49,648 nt of DNA, from NCBI GenBank assembly GCA_964428475.1, contig CAYRYO010000010.1, forward strand, positions 1-49,648, written 5' to 3'. Below the pieces are notes generated by a model that was not told the origin of the DNA, did no database searches, and saw only the letters and a program-made list of their open reading frames with translations. This document shows, piece after piece, positions 49,292-49,648 of this stretch. Both the position numbers and the translations under genes were made by a program. The DNA is from JARICQ01 sp964428475 (GTDB lineage: Bacteria > Bacillota > Clostridia > Tissierellales > Tissierellaceae). How positions within the stretch are numbered: position 1 is the stretch's first letter; each line of letters starts with the position of its first letter.

Positions 49292-49648
49292 ATGAAAAAA
49301 AAGAAATTAAAATTGTTTCATAAGATATTCATAGGTTTATTTTTAGGGATTGCTTTTGGTGCAGTTCTTTCAGCTATAGGTAATGAAAATCCAACCGTAG
49401 TATCCATATTACCGTGGCTGGGACTTTTAGGAGATATGTTTTTAAGACTCATAAGGATGGTAGTTGTACCATTGGTGTTCTTTTCTATAATCAGTGGTGT
49501 CGCCAATTTAAATGAAATAACGAAGCTTAGAAGCGTTGGAGTAAAGACTTTGATGTTTTTCTTCATCTCAGGTTTTCTTGCAATAGGGACTGGTATAGTA
49601 ATGGCAAATATATTTAAGCCAGGTGCGTCATTAAATATTGCTGAATTG
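49292..49648 (+). CDS. Sodium:dicarboxylate (DAACS) symporter, N-terminal part, cut by window end
   Basis: The first 119 residues are visible. FHKIFIGLFLGIAFGAVLSAIG, LGDMFLRLIRMVVVPLVFFSIISGV and LRSVGVKTLMFFF match the N-terminal membrane helices of the glutamate/aspartate/C4-dicarboxylate cation symporters (GltP, DctA, SstT group). AAAGGAGGG precedes ATG 49292. The substrate, set by the C-terminal half, is outside the window. A regulated leader RNA precedes it. Confidence 0.9.
   Translation, partial: MKKKKLKLFHKIFIGLFLGIAFGAVLSAIGNENPTVVSILPWLGLLGDMFLRLIRMVVVPLVFFSIISGVANLNEITKLRSVGVKTLMFFFISGFLAIGTGIVMANIFKPGASLNIAEL

Noticed and set aside
49265..49294. Nine-codon leader peptide (GTG start) ending at the symporter ATG
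   Set aside because: The only ribosome site (AAAGGAGGT, 49241-49249) is too far upstream of the GTG, and no amino-acid bias suggests attenuation.
1..49648. CRISPR arrays, insertion sequences, prophage or integrase genes
   Set aside because: I saw no regularly spaced direct repeats, transposase or integrase motifs anywhere in the window.

Overview
This window is an AT-rich, low-GC stretch of a spore-forming anaerobic Firmicute. The sporulation genes (spoVG, spoVT, a spoVB-like flippase, yabP, yabQ, spoIIE), a superoxide reductase, 3-hydroxybutyryl-CoA enzymes, carbamate kinase, frequent UUG starts and an in-frame UGA read as selenocysteine all fit an amino-acid-fermenting clostridium or a relative in the Tissierellales. 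That placement is an inference from content, not from a marker gene. The sequence holds one run of 100 N (18923-19022) that looks like an assembly artefact.

Region by region. 1-1356: end of hemB, then hemL. 1384-3741: a small accessory island with a selenocysteine-type 1-Cys peroxiredoxin, an orphan Nif11-type RiPP precursor and a D-Ala-D-Ala-ligase-like ATP-grasp enzyme; a 47-bp promoter/leader sequence is repeated on both sides of the peroxiredoxin. 3742-7986: a 37-bp near-perfect palindrome, a DUF2164 gene, and a two-gene SbcD/SbcC-like (YhaO/YhaN-like) nuclease-ATPase operon. 8046-15202: a GntR regulator with a promoter and tandem operators, a complete ECF transporter (S, fused A-A', T), two S-adenosylmethionine hydrolases flanking a GNAT acetyltransferase, and xanthine phosphoribosyltransferase. 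15253-17114: lipoate ligase and lipoyl synthase. 17175-18672: tyrS on the minus strand behind a tyrosine T-box. 18705-19398: a REP-like repeat, the gap, and superoxide reductase.

19536-26822: an RlmL-like methyltransferase, a corrinoid adenosyltransferase, a PAS-PP2C phosphatase, crotonase and 3-hydroxybutyryl-CoA dehydrogenase, an LCP cell-wall protein and murC. 27037-47839: the long block spoVG-glmU-prs-pth-mfd-prsA-spoVT-yabM-yabN-hup-rqcP-yabP-yabQ-divIC-yabR-spoIIE-tilS-hpt-ftsH, nearly the Bacillus subtilis order, with prsA and hup added. 47996-49648: carbamate kinase, then a dicarboxylate-type symporter cut by the window edge, preceded by a consensus promoter and a leader RNA that looks like a transcription-terminating switch.

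How the parts fit: the 27-48 kb block is housekeeping plus sporulation. The accessory interest lies at 1.4-3.7 kb (selenoprotein and RiPP precursor), 8-15 kb (an apparent SAM or nucleoside uptake-and-cleavage locus) and 49.1-49.3 kb (unassigned regulatory RNA).
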